DNA from: Sindora glabra | Taxonomy: Eukaryota; Streptophyta; Magnoliopsida; Fabales; Fabaceae | Direction of reading: 5' to 3' | DNA: 64,000 bases | NCBI GenBank assembly: GCA_020226215.1 | Contig: CM035226.1 | Span: forward strand, 92,590,895 to 92,654,894 | In this document: one piece after another, positions 1-10,950 of the stretch | Layout: the number at the start of each line of letters is the position of its first letter | Numbering within the stretch: the stretch's first letter is position 1 | Made by a program: the position numbers and the translations under genes | Notes under the pieces: model-generated | What the model was told of the DNA's origin: nothing | Seen by the model: the letters and a program-made list of their open reading frames with translations, nothing else | Database searches by the model: none

Positions 1-580
1 TTAGTAATCCAATGGTAATATTGTATTTACACATTATTATCAATTAACAATTTTTAATATCATAATTTATAATATTTATTTTTTAAACTATTTATATCAT
101 AGATTTTTAATATTTTCTCTTTAAATTTTCTTGACTCTCATATTTTATTCTCTTTTCTCACTCTTATCTTCATAATCTTTTAAAGTAATTTCTCAATGTG
201 AATTGATATCAAATTGTTGCGTAGATAGTACAACATGCAATTCTTTTTATTTTCAAGTTTCTAGATTCTATCATTTTATCATTTTTTCCTATTTACTTTG
301 TATATCTATTTTATTTATATTATTATTATTGTTGTTATTTTAATTTATTGTTATACTTTGTAGCAATAGAAGATGTCCAATAAAAAGTATGAATTTAACT
401 TTGAAAAATTAAAGAAAAAAAGAAATATTGAAAAGTTAATTCAATCTTAACATGGCACTCTTAATAAATTTGTTACTAATTATAAAAGAATATAACAACT
501 AGTTTAGTTGATGATTTATATTATACTAGGTTTCTTTAATAATTTTACTTAAGGTTTTAAAATGTCTAGATATGGCCCTG
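1..580 (+). mobile_element. hAT-type non-autonomous element, right part (cut by window start)
   Basis: This is the first copy of the element seen complete at 32287-33180; its left end lies outside the window. The right end reads, on the opposite strand, CAGGGCCATATCTAGACATT, and is followed by CCTATAGG at 581-588, the 8-bp duplication expected of hAT elements. It keeps a short transposase-like exon remnant at 373-450. The rest is AT-rich filler. The call rests on the better preserved second copy. Confidence 0.6.
373..450 (+). pseudogene. hAT transposase N-terminal remnant (TTF-type protein), stop-truncated
   Basis: The reading starts MSNKKYEFNFEKLKKKRN and ends at a TAA after 25 residues. 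A basic MxxRKYxSxxEKxKKKKxxEEL start is typical of plant hAT transposases of the TTF / ZMYM1-like type. A splice-acceptor-like TTTTGTAG lies just upstream. The paralogue at 32973-33095 reads on for 15 more residues, so the stop here is a later mutation. No zinc finger, catalytic core or dimerisation domain follows. Family assignment is from memory of the N-terminal pattern and is moderate. Confidence 0.45.
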
Positions 581-3370
581 CCTATAGGATCATTCTTTTA
601 TGATTAAGTTTTTATCCATTTCAAAATAAAATCAATAACAATGATTATGGCCATTTAAAATGGATAAATCATATTGAGCTTTCATAAATAGTAAATGAAG
701 AATAGTGGTTCAAGGATTTCATAATAAAAGAATGGGCTTCACAAAATTTAATTTCATGACAACAAAATAGTCCAAATAATAAGAATAATTAATAAGTCCA
801 TTTTCAATTTATCAAACATTTGACCCCAAAGCATTTTTCATATTTGATTCTACAACATTAAAATTGAAAAAAAAATCAAAGGTGAAAATGTTAACTCTCC
901 CATGGGTTATTCACTTCTTTTTTATAATCTTTAATTTATTAAAAAAAATTTGATAAATTTTAATTTACTAAATCTAATAGAATAATTTATGCGCCTATGA
1001 TATATCTATGATGTGACTGATTGATATTCTCACTAAAGAAATGACATTTTGAGATCTGAAACAGGAACCCATTATTTTATCTTATGTGCACAAATCACAA
1101 CCTATAAATAAATAATGGTTACTTCTAACTTACCAAGTTAAGTCATTCTTACTATCCTCATAAAAAAATATCCGTTTTACCACTTTATTGTTAAGATTGA
1201 TTACGATGCAAATATTTGTCTTCATTAGCATCTTGGACTTTTAAAGCTGAAACTTCAAATGAACAAAATGGATTTTAATGACAAATATACTTTGTCCTGC
1301 AATCTTGCGATTATTAATGGTGCAGATGGAGATGCATTTTAAATATTAATTAGTCATGCGCAAAAAGTTTCACTCATAATCAAAACTCATAAAGCAAATA
1401 AGTTAAAAGCATGTGAATTGACTTTCTTTTTCCCCAAAAGGAATAAATCAAATTTTTTTTAAGACTTCTTCTAAAAAGGATGAATATGCTGCGTCAAGGT
1501 ATGTGATTTATTTTCAAAATACTAAAAAAATAACCATGAACTTCAAATCAATTTTAAGTGAGAAACCTTGCAATTAAAAGGCAATATTGAGTAATATTAT
1601 CAAATATAACAAGATTGTAAAATTAAATTATAATTGCACCGTGAGATGAATTAGAGCAACCGTGATATTTGAAAGCAATGTCAAGTAATAATATAAAGCT
1701 AGAAAACATGCAAGATCAAAACATAAGCATTGTAAAATTAAACAGCAATAATATGAAAAGTAATGTGCTTGGAAATACAAAAGAGTAGGGAAGAAGAGAT
1801 GACACTAATGATTTTTATAAATCTTAAATGATTAAAAAGGAATATCTTTTGAATCTACTCTTCTCTTTTTAGATTGTTAAATTTCATTTGAGGTATCCAT
1901 TAAATTTCATCAAGCTGCAACACCAAACTTAAAAATATCTTTTAAATTTTCACTAAGATTTTAATCATTACGTAACTTTATAAAATTAATCCAATCTATA
2001 CTTTATTAGTCCATTTGGTTTTCAGAAAACATTTTTCATAAAAAAATCTTATATATTTCAATATAGATAAATGAGTAATATATGTCTAAATATCTTGTTA
2101 CAAAGCAAAAAATATACTTAAAGTCATAGTAATAGAAGAAAATAGCTTCCTATTTATAAAAAAGGAAATTGTCTTTCACTAAACTTCTTATTTTTAGGAT
2201 GGAACATATTAAACATTTCTCACCATCTTAATAATTTATAACTATATTCCTACGATAAATATTTTTCACCAAAATAAATAAAATAATTCTCTCAACACTT
2301 TTCTAGAGTGGATATTCAAGGGCAAGGGGTGAGAGTTGTTTTGGTTTGGAGAGGGGGCAAAATCATTATTAAAAACTTTTCTGTACGATACAAAAGTACC
2401 ATTATGAAATAGCTTATTCAAATCTCAAGTTTTACACAAATAAATAAGCTTAAACTCAAACTCATTGAACTTGCAAAATTTACAATCGATCTTAATATTA
2501 TACGCGCTTAATTGATATGTGATATATTTTATGATTTTTTATTTAATAACAATAAAAAATAAGATAGTAAATTCTATTTTTATAATACATCACTCTATTT
2601 TTAGTTAATTTTTTCTCCTTTCATTATTAAAAAGAAGAAAACATTATGATACTAATTAGAATGTGCTCAAAAATATTAAAATATTTGATATTAACTTGTG
2701 AGTGTTAAATTTATTGTATTTGAATAATTTCTTATTTTTATATTGAACTTAATTAATAATTATAAAATTTATTCTAAAATATTAAAATCTTATAAAATCT
2801 AAAAATTATTCTTGATTATGAATTTAAAAATTCTTTACAGTTAATGCTTAAATGATGCAAACGGATTACATATTCAATAGTTATCTCAAAAATAGAAATA
2901 ATGTTGGATATATTTGTCCAACAAATCAAATCTCATCAAAATAAGAGTAGCTGGATGTATTTTGTATTCAATCAATAAATAGATTCAACAAATTTTCACT
3001 TAATTTAATAATAAATCTTAATAGATCAAACAAGTATCATATAATTTTAATTTTAAATCCATTTAATTAGGTATTGAATTGATATTTTAAACACATTTTT
3101 ACCTATTATATTAACTTTCACATTTAATTTATTTTTTAAGTCATAATATGAGAAGCTTGACCTCCTATGAGATAAAGTGTTTTCATCATTGGATTACCTT
3201 AATGCATTAATATTTATGTTTTTAATTTTAATTTACTTATTTCTGTGGTTTAAAAATGGGTAATTTAATGATAAAAACATTCAACTTTTTAAAAGAACAA
3301 GATCCACATATCAGTACCCCTTTTTTAGAGGGGGTTAGATTAATTATTTTTGTCACATAAAAAATTATAT
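581..3370. repeat. Duplicated segment A, copy 1 (non-coding)
   Basis: This AT-rich stretch matches 33181-35955 nearly throughout, with small indels. It holds no reading frame of note. A piece around 1780-2000 loosely resembles 31420-31620, pointing to an old dispersed repeat. I see no RNA gene or regulatory signal that can be supported. Confidence 0.8.
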
Positions 3371-3563
3371 ATAAACTAAATTTTAAAAAAAAAATTGGGA
3401 GAGTCCATGACCACCTGGGTATAATAGGGCTTTGTAAATATACATGTTTAAGCTCAAGAATTTCTAAAGAGACATTGTATGAAGATGATGTTTTAAATAT
3501 TTTGGTATTAAGATATGAGAATTCAAGATCATTGACATTTTATTTTTTTTTTTAATTTTAAGC

Positions 3564-3586
3564 TATATATATATATATATATATAA
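3564..3586. repeat. (TA)n microsatellite
   Basis: A run of TA dinucleotides. The same place in the other B units has much shorter runs, so the repeat has changed length among copies. Confidence 0.9.
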
Positions 3587-4766
3587 CTTGATCTCCAAAT
3601 ATACTTGCTACCTAAGTTGATTTAATTGTTCCAAGAAACTTCTTTTGTTGACTAGATAAAGTGGACAGCAAACTAGCCACATTTTCTCTCTCCTATGTAA
3701 ATTTTTCCAAAAGAGTAGGTTCCTTACTCTTTCTCAGAATAGCTAGATTTTTTAATTTGATTGAAGTACAAATTTTTCAATAGTAATAATATAATTCAAG
3801 TGCAAAATTTAAGACAAAATGCTACCCAAATTGGCCTTCTCCAAGCAAGCACAATAAAATAATATATAATAATATAGTACATGTTACTCTTCATTATAAT
3901 ATTATTCAAATGTCTTTTTTGCTTTTTGGTCTTTTTTTCAAACAGTTTGTTTTTATTAAATTAATAAAATTAGACCAAATTAACAGTGGTTTGTCTAATA
4001 TAAAGTTCAAACAGATTAGCTATGTAATATGTATATGCATTATTCCATTGGTTTTCAGAAAAAAATTAGCCGAGGAGATTAGATGCATGGTTTATAAAAT
4101 TAAGATAAATTAGTTACACGATTTTTTAATTCCAGAAGTGATTATAAGTAGAAAAGTTGACCAGCCATCCCATGTTGGTGTTTGAAATATTGAACTGCAT
4201 GAATTTTAGGATCTTTGGATAATTATTCATGGGATTGCTAATCTTTATATTATGTAAGGGTTAATATTTTTTTATTTAGATAAAAATTATACTACTAATT
4301 TATTGATTATAAGACAATAAAAAATATTATAATCAAGTTATCACCACCACTAACTATTTCAATTAATGAAAGTATTTATCATGAATATGGGAGAGAACGA
4401 GAGAGGTTTAAATTAATATTTTTTATTAAAATTATTTAAATATTTTTTATTATTGTATTATTATTAAATTAATAATATATTTTTTTCATTGAAACGAGAA
4501 AGTGAAGGTTGCTAAGCTCTTTTTAATCATATAGGGAATAACCTTACATGGGGTTAGCAATCCCATTATTTATTGGCCTTAACCATTTCCTTATTCAATT
4601 TATTGGTGGATAGTATAATATAGTTCACCCCCAAAAAAAAAAAAGTGTGCTCCCTCCCTTTCTTGTTAAATGTTATTTAAGGTTAATGTATAAGGGAGAA
4701 AGATAATAAATAACATTAATTTGATGAGAGATAAATTATAATTTATTAATATATTTTTATTAAAAA

Positions 4767-5051
4767 TTAATTAATAAATAAAATTATTAAATATTTATTT
4801 GAATAGTAAAAATAATATTTAAAAAATAATAAATATATTTTTAATTTTTTAAAATAAATAATAAATAGGAACAATTTTTTTTCCAAACACGAGGCTTGAA
4901 ATAAAGTGGAAGGAGTATAAAATTTGGAAAGGGTTTTTGGGTCATCTTCAGCACTGATGCGAGAATAACTAGGTTTCCAACATGCAGTCAAAGCCAAATT
5001 GGCTGTCCAAAATTGAACTTTGGGAGAGGAGTAATCAGACCGAAGTCTCAA
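4767..5051 (-). other. Short frame repeated in unit B, unidentified
   Basis: A 94-codon frame whose first two thirds read QFWTANLALTACWKPSYSRI, then a Ser/Thr/Lys-rich stretch, before running into low-complexity A/T sequence. The same peptide occurs in B1' (38891-39229) and B2' (46253-46459), and as a truncated form in B2 (about 19250-19370). Copies differ at many amino-acid positions, which argues against strong purifying selection. It could be an exon fragment of a captured host gene. I do not recognise the protein, and coding status is doubtful. Confidence 0.3.
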
Positions 5052-6126
5052 ATGACATCGAGACTGGAATGGCCTTAGCTTCTTTTATTTTTCCAACTTC
5101 AGCAGTAGTCAATTATACCGCCAGCAACGTAATTTAAAAGAGAAAAATAGCTGGCACATATTTCCCTGGTCCCATGTTTATGGACAAGTTCAAGTTTTTA
5201 CCATGAAGACCAAATTTTTTTCCCCAAGCAACTGCAATTGCGTAGGTATCTATTATATTTTTATTATTAAGACAATAATATTATATGTGTAACAAAAAGA
5301 TGTTATTAAAACATTGAAATTTAATTTATTTTACAATCTAGTAAATCATAAATTTTTAATATTCAATATATTTTATTTAAGTTAGAAATTTTAACAAATT
5401 TTTAATTGAAATACATTTAATTTTAAATATAATATTTAAAAATTAATATCAATAAAATATTAATAATTAAATAATTAAAGTTGATTTTAATTTTAAATGT
5501 CTTTATTGAAAACAAAATATATAATTAAATAATTTAATTAATATTTTTTACATTAAAAACTTATTTATTTAAAATATTATCATATTTTATCTGCCTTATT
5601 TAGTATTATTAGCATTTGTGTTTTAATCAGTAACACTGAATATGAAAATTAAAAAAAGTGATAGATAAGTCTGGCTCAATCATTATAATAAAAAATAAAA
5701 TTTTATTTCATTTCTAAATAATTTTTTTAAAAAAATATTTAACTTTAATTAAAAAGATTTTATTTTATTTATAATTCTTATTTTAATAATATTTATGTCA
5801 TTATGATATTGATCAAATTTAATAAATATTTCACTAAAATTCATTTTATTTAGCCTAAAAATATATTATATAAAAGATTTACTCTCTTCCTAATATTGTA
5901 TTTATCATGATACTATCAAGGTTTACTTTTGAATTGAATTTTATATATTTTTAATACATTTTAAACAAAATAACCTATTTACAAATAAATTGAAATTATT
6001 ATTTTTAACAAAAAATTTTCAAATAATAAAATTTTTATAAATAAATTGAAAGCATCCCTTTAGAATGAAATGGAATTAATTTTGAGAAAGTTGGCCGCTA
6101 AACCAACCCCTAAAAGTTAAAACTTA

Positions 6127-6135
6127 GAAAACATC
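6127..6135. repeat. Target-site duplication of MULE, left
   Basis: GAAAACATC here is repeated at 14042-14050 on the other side of the element. It occurs once at the empty paralogous site 47514-47522. Nine bases is the Mutator-type length. Confidence 0.93.
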
Positions 6136-6225
6136 GGCTAAATTACCAAATTAATGTTTTTTACGAAACTTATTACCGTTTTACTGTTTTTTCGAAACAT
6201 ATTACCGAAATACGCACGGGGGCGG
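6136..6225 (+). repeat. MULE left terminal inverted repeat
   Basis: It pairs with the reverse complement of about 13960-14041. Shared blocks include GGCTAAA, ACCAAATTA, ACCGTTTTAC and a final TACGCA before the GGCGCC array. The block order matches the termini of the two smaller family members (7421 and 27083), whose ends read GGTTAAAA. Confidence 0.85.
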
Positions 6226-6227
6226 AA

Positions 6228-6316
6228 GGCGCCATTCGGGATGGCGCCTCATGGGCGGAGGCGCCATCCAAGATGGCGCCTTTGGGGTCTCCGAGGGCGC
6301 CATTCAAGGTGGCGCC
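6228..6316. repeat. GGCGCC hairpin array, left, 6 sites
   Basis: Six GGCGCC hexamers (6228, 6243, 6260, 6275, 6296, 6311) lie in head-to-head pairs about 15 bp apart, each pair able to form a short GC-rich hairpin around an A/T-rich loop. It is an abrupt CpG-rich island in otherwise AT-rich DNA. Confidence 0.85.
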
Positions 6317-7411
6317 CTCGGTCCATTTTTTCTATTTTTGCCCTTTTAAAATTAATTAATGTTGATATCATTTGAAAATAAAAATAAATAATATATAATT
6401 ATAACTGAAAATAAATTTTTGAAAATAAATTATTTATTTTATAATTATATTTGATGTCATATAAAAATATGTTAACTCCACTTTAATATCTAATACATAA
6501 ATTTATTATAGGAATTAAATAAGAAAGTAGTTAATGATAATAATATAATGAATAAAAATAATAAATATTTAGTAAATAATTAAATATTATTTAAAAAATA
6601 TAGGATCAATAAAGAATAATTACATAATTTACATTAATGTCTCTCAAGATTTTATGTAATGACAGTTAATTTTTATCAATTTTTGAAATTATAAACTTCT
6701 AACGCTTAGAATTATATTATTACAAGTAATTATTTAATATGTTATTACACATAAGTAAATTTATTGAGTATACTAAAATATTCTTTATATACAAAGTTGA
6801 AGATTGCTAAAAATGAAAAGAAATATAATGTAATAAATATATTTTTCTTATTTTATATTTATTCCAATAATATGCTTGTCACTTTGTATTTATTTGAATA
6901 AGAATTTTTTTATTTTGTGACAGAATGAATGCAAACTGGCGAGGTTGAAGATAGCTAAAAATTTTAAAAATTCTGATTATTTCATTTCAATAATCTTTTA
7001 ATTTTATAATGAAATCGGAATTATAATATGAATTAGCTATTTTTTATTTCATTAGAATGATAAAATATTTTGGCAATGGGAGTGAAAAGTACCGATAAAT
7101 TATTTTTTAGGAAACTATTATTCATTTCATCGTTCGCTGGAAACACTTTATTGAAATAAGCACAGAAGATACGAGCAGCGATAGAGAGACGCCAAATGAC
7201 GTGTAGAGGTGCGCTAGATGAAATGGCATCGTTCGCGCTGAAGGGAAGGAACGGCAGGCGATATGGCACTTTTGGCCTATGGCACCCTCGCTCCTCATTT
7301 CTAAATTAATTAGCCGGTGACTGTGTTGACTGTGCACCCCAGAGACATGAATTTTTGTGAAAGTATGATAATTAATATTATTTATTTACTTTCACACGAT
7401 AAATAAAAAAA
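6317..7411. other. Interior of large MULE, unassigned
   Basis: AT-rich and non-coding to about 6900, then a mixed-composition stretch (7100-7345) that could be a captured host fragment. Short frames exist on the minus strand but none is recognisable. A sequence starting TGTGAAAGTATGATAATTA near 7357 recurs near 8193 on the far side of the nested MULE. Confidence 0.4.
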
Positions 7412-7420
7412 GAGTAGATA
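7412..7420. repeat. Target-site duplication of nested MULE, left
   Basis: GAGTAGATA is repeated exactly at 8173-8181. This is a 9-bp Mutator-type duplication. Confidence 0.95.
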
Positions 7421-7502
7421 GGTTAAAATAGGCTAATACGTTTATTTCATAAACTATTTTACGCTTCACCGCAGTTTCGAAACTATTTTCCAAATTACGC
7501 AG

Positions 7503-7650
7503 GGCGCCATTGAAGGCGCCTTTCAACATGGCGCGTTCGCTACAGCGAATTTCGCTGCGCGGGTTGGGAGGCGCTATTTCACCTGGTGCCTACCCGATAA
7601 ACTTAAGTTTATAACTAATGGGGCTGGGAGGCGCCAAGTGACATGGCGCC
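7503..7650. repeat. GGCGCC hairpin arm of nested MULE, left
   Basis: GGCGCC occurs at 7503, 7515, 7630 and 7645, with degenerate sites between. The pair at 7630/7645 sits in a GC-rich palindrome with a short A/T-containing loop. The arm is complementary to the right arm of the same element. Confidence 0.8.
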
Positions 7651-7892
7651 TCCACAGCCCCATTTTATAAATTAATTAAGTTTTATAAATTTATATATTT
7701 ATTTATATAATTTTAAGGTTATTATTATTTGTAATGAAATTATAATTTTTAAAATTTAATTAATTATATTTTATGATATTATTTATCTATATTAGTCGTA
7801 AAAATTAAGATATAATTATAATAAAATTAAAGTTATATAAATAAATATATAAATTTATTAAACTTAATTAATTTATAAAATGAGACTATGGA

Positions 7893-8092
7893 GGCGTCAT
7901 TTCACTTGGCGCCTCCCAGCCCCATAAGTTATAAACCTAAGTTTGCTGGGTAGGCGCCAGGTGAAATGGTGCCTCCCCAGTAAAATTTGTTACAGCGAAG
8001 GGGCGCCTCCCCAGTGAAATTTGTTACAGCGAAGGGGCTATGTTAGAAGGCACCTTCAGCGCGGTCGATGATGCCAAACAGTCTGGTGCCCT
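7893..8092. repeat. GGCGCC hairpin arm of nested MULE, right
   Basis: Inverted counterpart of the left arm, with several sites decayed to GGCGTC, GGTGCC or GGCACC. A segment reading CCCCAGTAAAATTTGTTACA is duplicated in tandem near 7975-8025, with one base difference. Confidence 0.75.
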
Positions 8093-8172
8093 GTGTAGTT
8101 TAGTAAATAGTTTCAAACTTGCAGTAAAATGAAAAATAGTTTATGAAGTAAATGTATCTTGGTATTTTAACC

Positions 8173-8181
8173 GAGTAGATA
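8173..8181. repeat. Target-site duplication of nested MULE, right
   Basis: GAGTAGATA matches 7412-7420 exactly. Confidence 0.95.
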
Positions 8182-8350
8182 TTTATAATAGTTGTGAAAG
8201 TATGATAATTAGTAATATTAGTTATTATATGTGGAAGATGTCATTATCATCATTTTTTAAATAAAATTAAATATTGCAATGATCATCGTGATTTATTGTT
8301 ATTTGTAATTATTCCTGCGCAAGCAATTAAAAAATTCGTCGTAATTAGAA

Positions 8351-8430
8351 GCATCCTAAATGTTGATGTTTGGCAATAAAATAGTAAAGTCATCCTAAAT
8401 GTTGATGTCTGGCAATAAAGTAGTAAGATA
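8351..8430. repeat. 39-bp tandem duplication
   Basis: Two copies of a unit starting CATCCTAAATGTTGATGT, with a few base differences, lie just downstream of the PMD pseudogene and may belong to its 3' region. Confidence 0.85.
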
Positions 8431-8482
8431 AATGTATACAAATATACAAATATACAAAAAACATAGAAAAGCAAGCTAATGT

Positions 8483-10950
8483 CTATGCAAGTGATGTCCA
8501 GTCCCACATCCAGGATCGGTAATGTGGCAGGTCGTATCTGCTAACCCTCTGTGCAGGTCCGGGAGTCACATCCCCGGTGTCTGTGTCTGCTCTACCTCGA
8601 GCTCCTGCTCTGCCTCTACCCCTGGCTCCCACTCTGCCTCCACCTCTACCTCTATCTACAAGCTCTGAGTCATCTGTCACCATGCCACCATGCGCTAATC
8701 CCTGATCCTGAGTATGCCAATCAAATATAGGACAATATGGCTGTGAATGCACCAGCATCATCAGAAGGAAAGACATGGAATGCAGATGAAACTCCTGGTA
8801 CATGCGGAAATGCCTGGAATAAGGATGGAACACCAGGAGGGGGCTGGTACATCTGGGATGACGATGGCCCAAATAGTGCGGCCGGGAACATGGTGGAGGA
8901 TGAAGGATCATCAGGTGTAGTAGGATACACATGAGATGGGGCAGTAAGATCAGGTATCATCGTCATGGTCTCCTGGGCAGTCGAAGGTGGAATCTGCTGT
9001 ACTGTCGGAGCGGACGGAACATCAGCCTGCGACGTATGCCGTGGAGCAGTGCAACGTCGTCGGCGAGATCGAGGCTGGTCGTGGTCACCCTCCGCAGGGT
9101 CTGGGATGTGATGGGCTTGGGGAGCTGGCTCCGCATGTGAGTCAATAATGACATGATCAACCTGCTGAATCGCATGAAGGATGGACTCCGTCGCTGACCT
9201 AAGCGCATCGAAGGTGAACATAGCCTGCCCCTCAGGGGTAGTGAAGTCCTGTAGTGAGGAAACCTCATCTACCTGTGCAAATTTTTGACATTAAAGTTAG
9301 TTATAATACTAATGCATTTAAAGAAAATTAGATACAAAACACTAGCACGCAATCTTACCACAAGGTCTAGCGCTCCCCCGACTGGTGTAATACATCGCCT
9401 GGTAACCCGTCTGTACCATGTCATGTAATCGGAACGTGATCCCAGAACTAGGCGTGTCGTCGGCTCGGCGGTAACGCACAAGTCTCGCCGAATATCCCAG
9501 AGTGCAATATACGGCTGATGGCGGATGTGCCACTCCTCGTCATGCCGACCGGATAAGTGAAGGCAGTGGACCTCCGCCACCTGCTTCGGTGGCTCTGGAA
9601 TAGCCTGGCGTAGTCCAAACTGCTGCAAAACCCTATCAGGCTGGTGCCACTCGACAATTTGGAAGTGAATGAGCGGCACCACTGCTGTCCAGGTGTCGCT
9701 CCCGTCAAAGCAGTACTGAGGCAGTGATGCGGTGACCTCCTCAGTGTATGGGATCCAGACGATCTAGAGTTACAAATGTATCACGTGATTTAAATACGAT
9801 TGTGGATTGGATAAAGCCTTGAAATTAGTGATTGTAAAAACCCCCTGCGTACCTGGTCAAGTCGAAGCCGGTCCAGCACGTATCTGTAATGGGGTAGGCT
9901 GTGTGCCGAACTATCCTGGAACGTCTTCTGATAATGCCACCTGCCAGGTTCAATAACAAAGTTAGGCAACTTCGTAGCAAACTTAATTATAAGCGAAAGT
10001 TGAAATATTTTCTAACTTGCACGCTAAGGGGTCAATTCCCTGCATCCCCCTCTGGTATGTCTAAAATAGCTATCGCGGGGGCGATAGTGGGAAATCTATC
10101 CCAAGCCCAGAGCTGCAGTAGTAGGCAACAACCTCCTATCTCTCTGTAATCCAGTGCGGTGGCCTTGCAGAGCTCTCTGTAAAGGTATGCCAGGCAAGCA
10201 GACCCCCAACTGTACGTCCCAGCCTCGTGTAGGTGTGCGATCAAGGGTAAGTGCATGAGGTGGACGTATGTGCCGGAATGGTCCGAAAATAACGTCCCAC
10301 CTATGAGTCATAAAATGTAAGCTCGGGCGAATCTTTGCACTGTCACCTCATCTGCATCATCTGGAAGATGAGTGAAATGCCTCTCCAACCAACTCATCCT
10401 CAGTCGCCCCCCTCGGATGACATTCTCATCCACCGGTAACTGGAGTCCCAAGTACTCCTCTATCAGGCCTCCCCACCCCCACACAGTGGGCCCCGTCACT
10501 ACTCGACCGTCAATGGGTAGGCCAAGCTGAAAAGCAACATTCTACAGGGTAATAGTCGTCTCTCCCTACGGCATGTGAAAGGTGTGCGTCTCCGGCCTCC
10601 ACCTCTCCATAAGAGCACTGATCAACTGGTGGTCGATCGACACAAACTCACACATCGCCAAGCCGTAGAAGCCTGCCTCTCGCAGAAAGGGGACAATCAA
10701 CTCCGGCGGCGGCTGGTGATGGTAGTGATGAGCTCGTCGAATCCTAAGCACACGGTCAAGCTGCAAAAAGAAAAAACAACACCAACTATAACGTATGACA
10801 ATTCAGAAACAGTTAATACTCGAATTAATTAAGGTGTAGCTATTTCCATACATGGCCTGCCCAAATTGACTGGGATATGTGTGAGGCCTGAGCGGTCAGT
10901 AGAGAAGGATCGCGTGGTCCAGGATCAACGCGTCGGGACGTGGATGCCAT
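8483..10950 (-). pseudogene. Plant mobile domain (PMD / MAIN-like) gene, decayed
   Basis: Five exons fit GT-AG rules for at least four introns: 10950-10852, 10760 to about 10017, 9940-9853, 9763-9359 and 9272 to 8483. The reading begins MASTSRRVDPGPRDPS and then gives PMD hallmarks: FLREAGFYGLA, ALMERWRPETHTFHMP, LGLPIDGR, GTYSWGSACLAYLYRELCKA, LWDIRRDLCV and SDYMTWYRRVTRR. It ends in a Pro/Ser-rich tail and an Arg-Gly-rich C-terminus. Relatives are often annotated as PP7 long-form homologues or MAIN-LIKE. Arabidopsis MAIN and MAIL1 are nuclear and needed for transposon silencing. Exon 2 has in-frame stops at 10566 (TAG), a TAG near 10548, 10308 (TGA) and 10032 (TGA). The last exon needs a one-base shift near 8730-8745 to reach the RG tail. 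The exon 2/3 phase also does not match, implying another indel. It is certain as a PMD relic and unlikely to make a full protein. Confidence 0.9.

Larger units (their letters stand above)
3370..6126. repeat. Tandem unit B1, left part, copy 1 (interrupted by MULE)
   Basis: Unit B starts near ATATAAACTAAATTT and recurs at 16475, 35955 and 42730. Here it is split by the MULE at 6136-14041 and resumes at 14051. It is mostly A/T-rich and non-coding. It includes a TA microsatellite (3564-3586) and a short conserved minus-strand frame (4885-5090). The local sub-repeat around GGTTGCTAAG...TTAGCAATCCC (about 4505-4620) is single here but doubled or tripled in the second large copy. Confidence 0.8.
7421..8172. 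mobile_element. Nested 752-bp foldback MULE with GGCGCC arrays
   Basis: It begins GGTTAAAA and ends TTTTAACC, flanked by perfect GAGTAGATA repeats (7412-7420, 8173-8181). The outer ~90 bp on each side are terminal inverted repeats of the same design as 27083-28104. Inside are GGCGCC-rich arms (7503-7650 and about 7893-8092) and an A/T-rich centre that is also partly inverted, so almost the whole element can fold back on itself. It has no coding capacity. It inserted into the larger MULE downstream of the PMD gene, so it is younger than that element. Confidence 0.93.

Noticed and set aside
3910..4113. Ile/Lys-rich frame repeated in unit B
   Set aside because: Codes only A/T-driven residues, changes frame among the B units and has no domain.
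6228..6316. CRISPR-like array
   Set aside because: The repeats are 6-bp palindromes in pairs with short A/T loops inside a plant transposon, with no spacer structure.
6154..6375. Gly/Arg-rich small protein frame
   Set aside because: It translates the MULE terminus and GGCGCC array, and the same kind of frame appears in every array.
8737..9140. Plus-strand open frames across the PMD 3' exon
   Set aside because: They are antisense to the Pro/Ser-rich PMD exon and have no domain. The minus strand gives family motifs and splice sites.
10575..10832. Plus-strand 85-codon frame
   Set aside because: Antisense to PMD exon 2 and intron 1. The peptide has no recognisable features.
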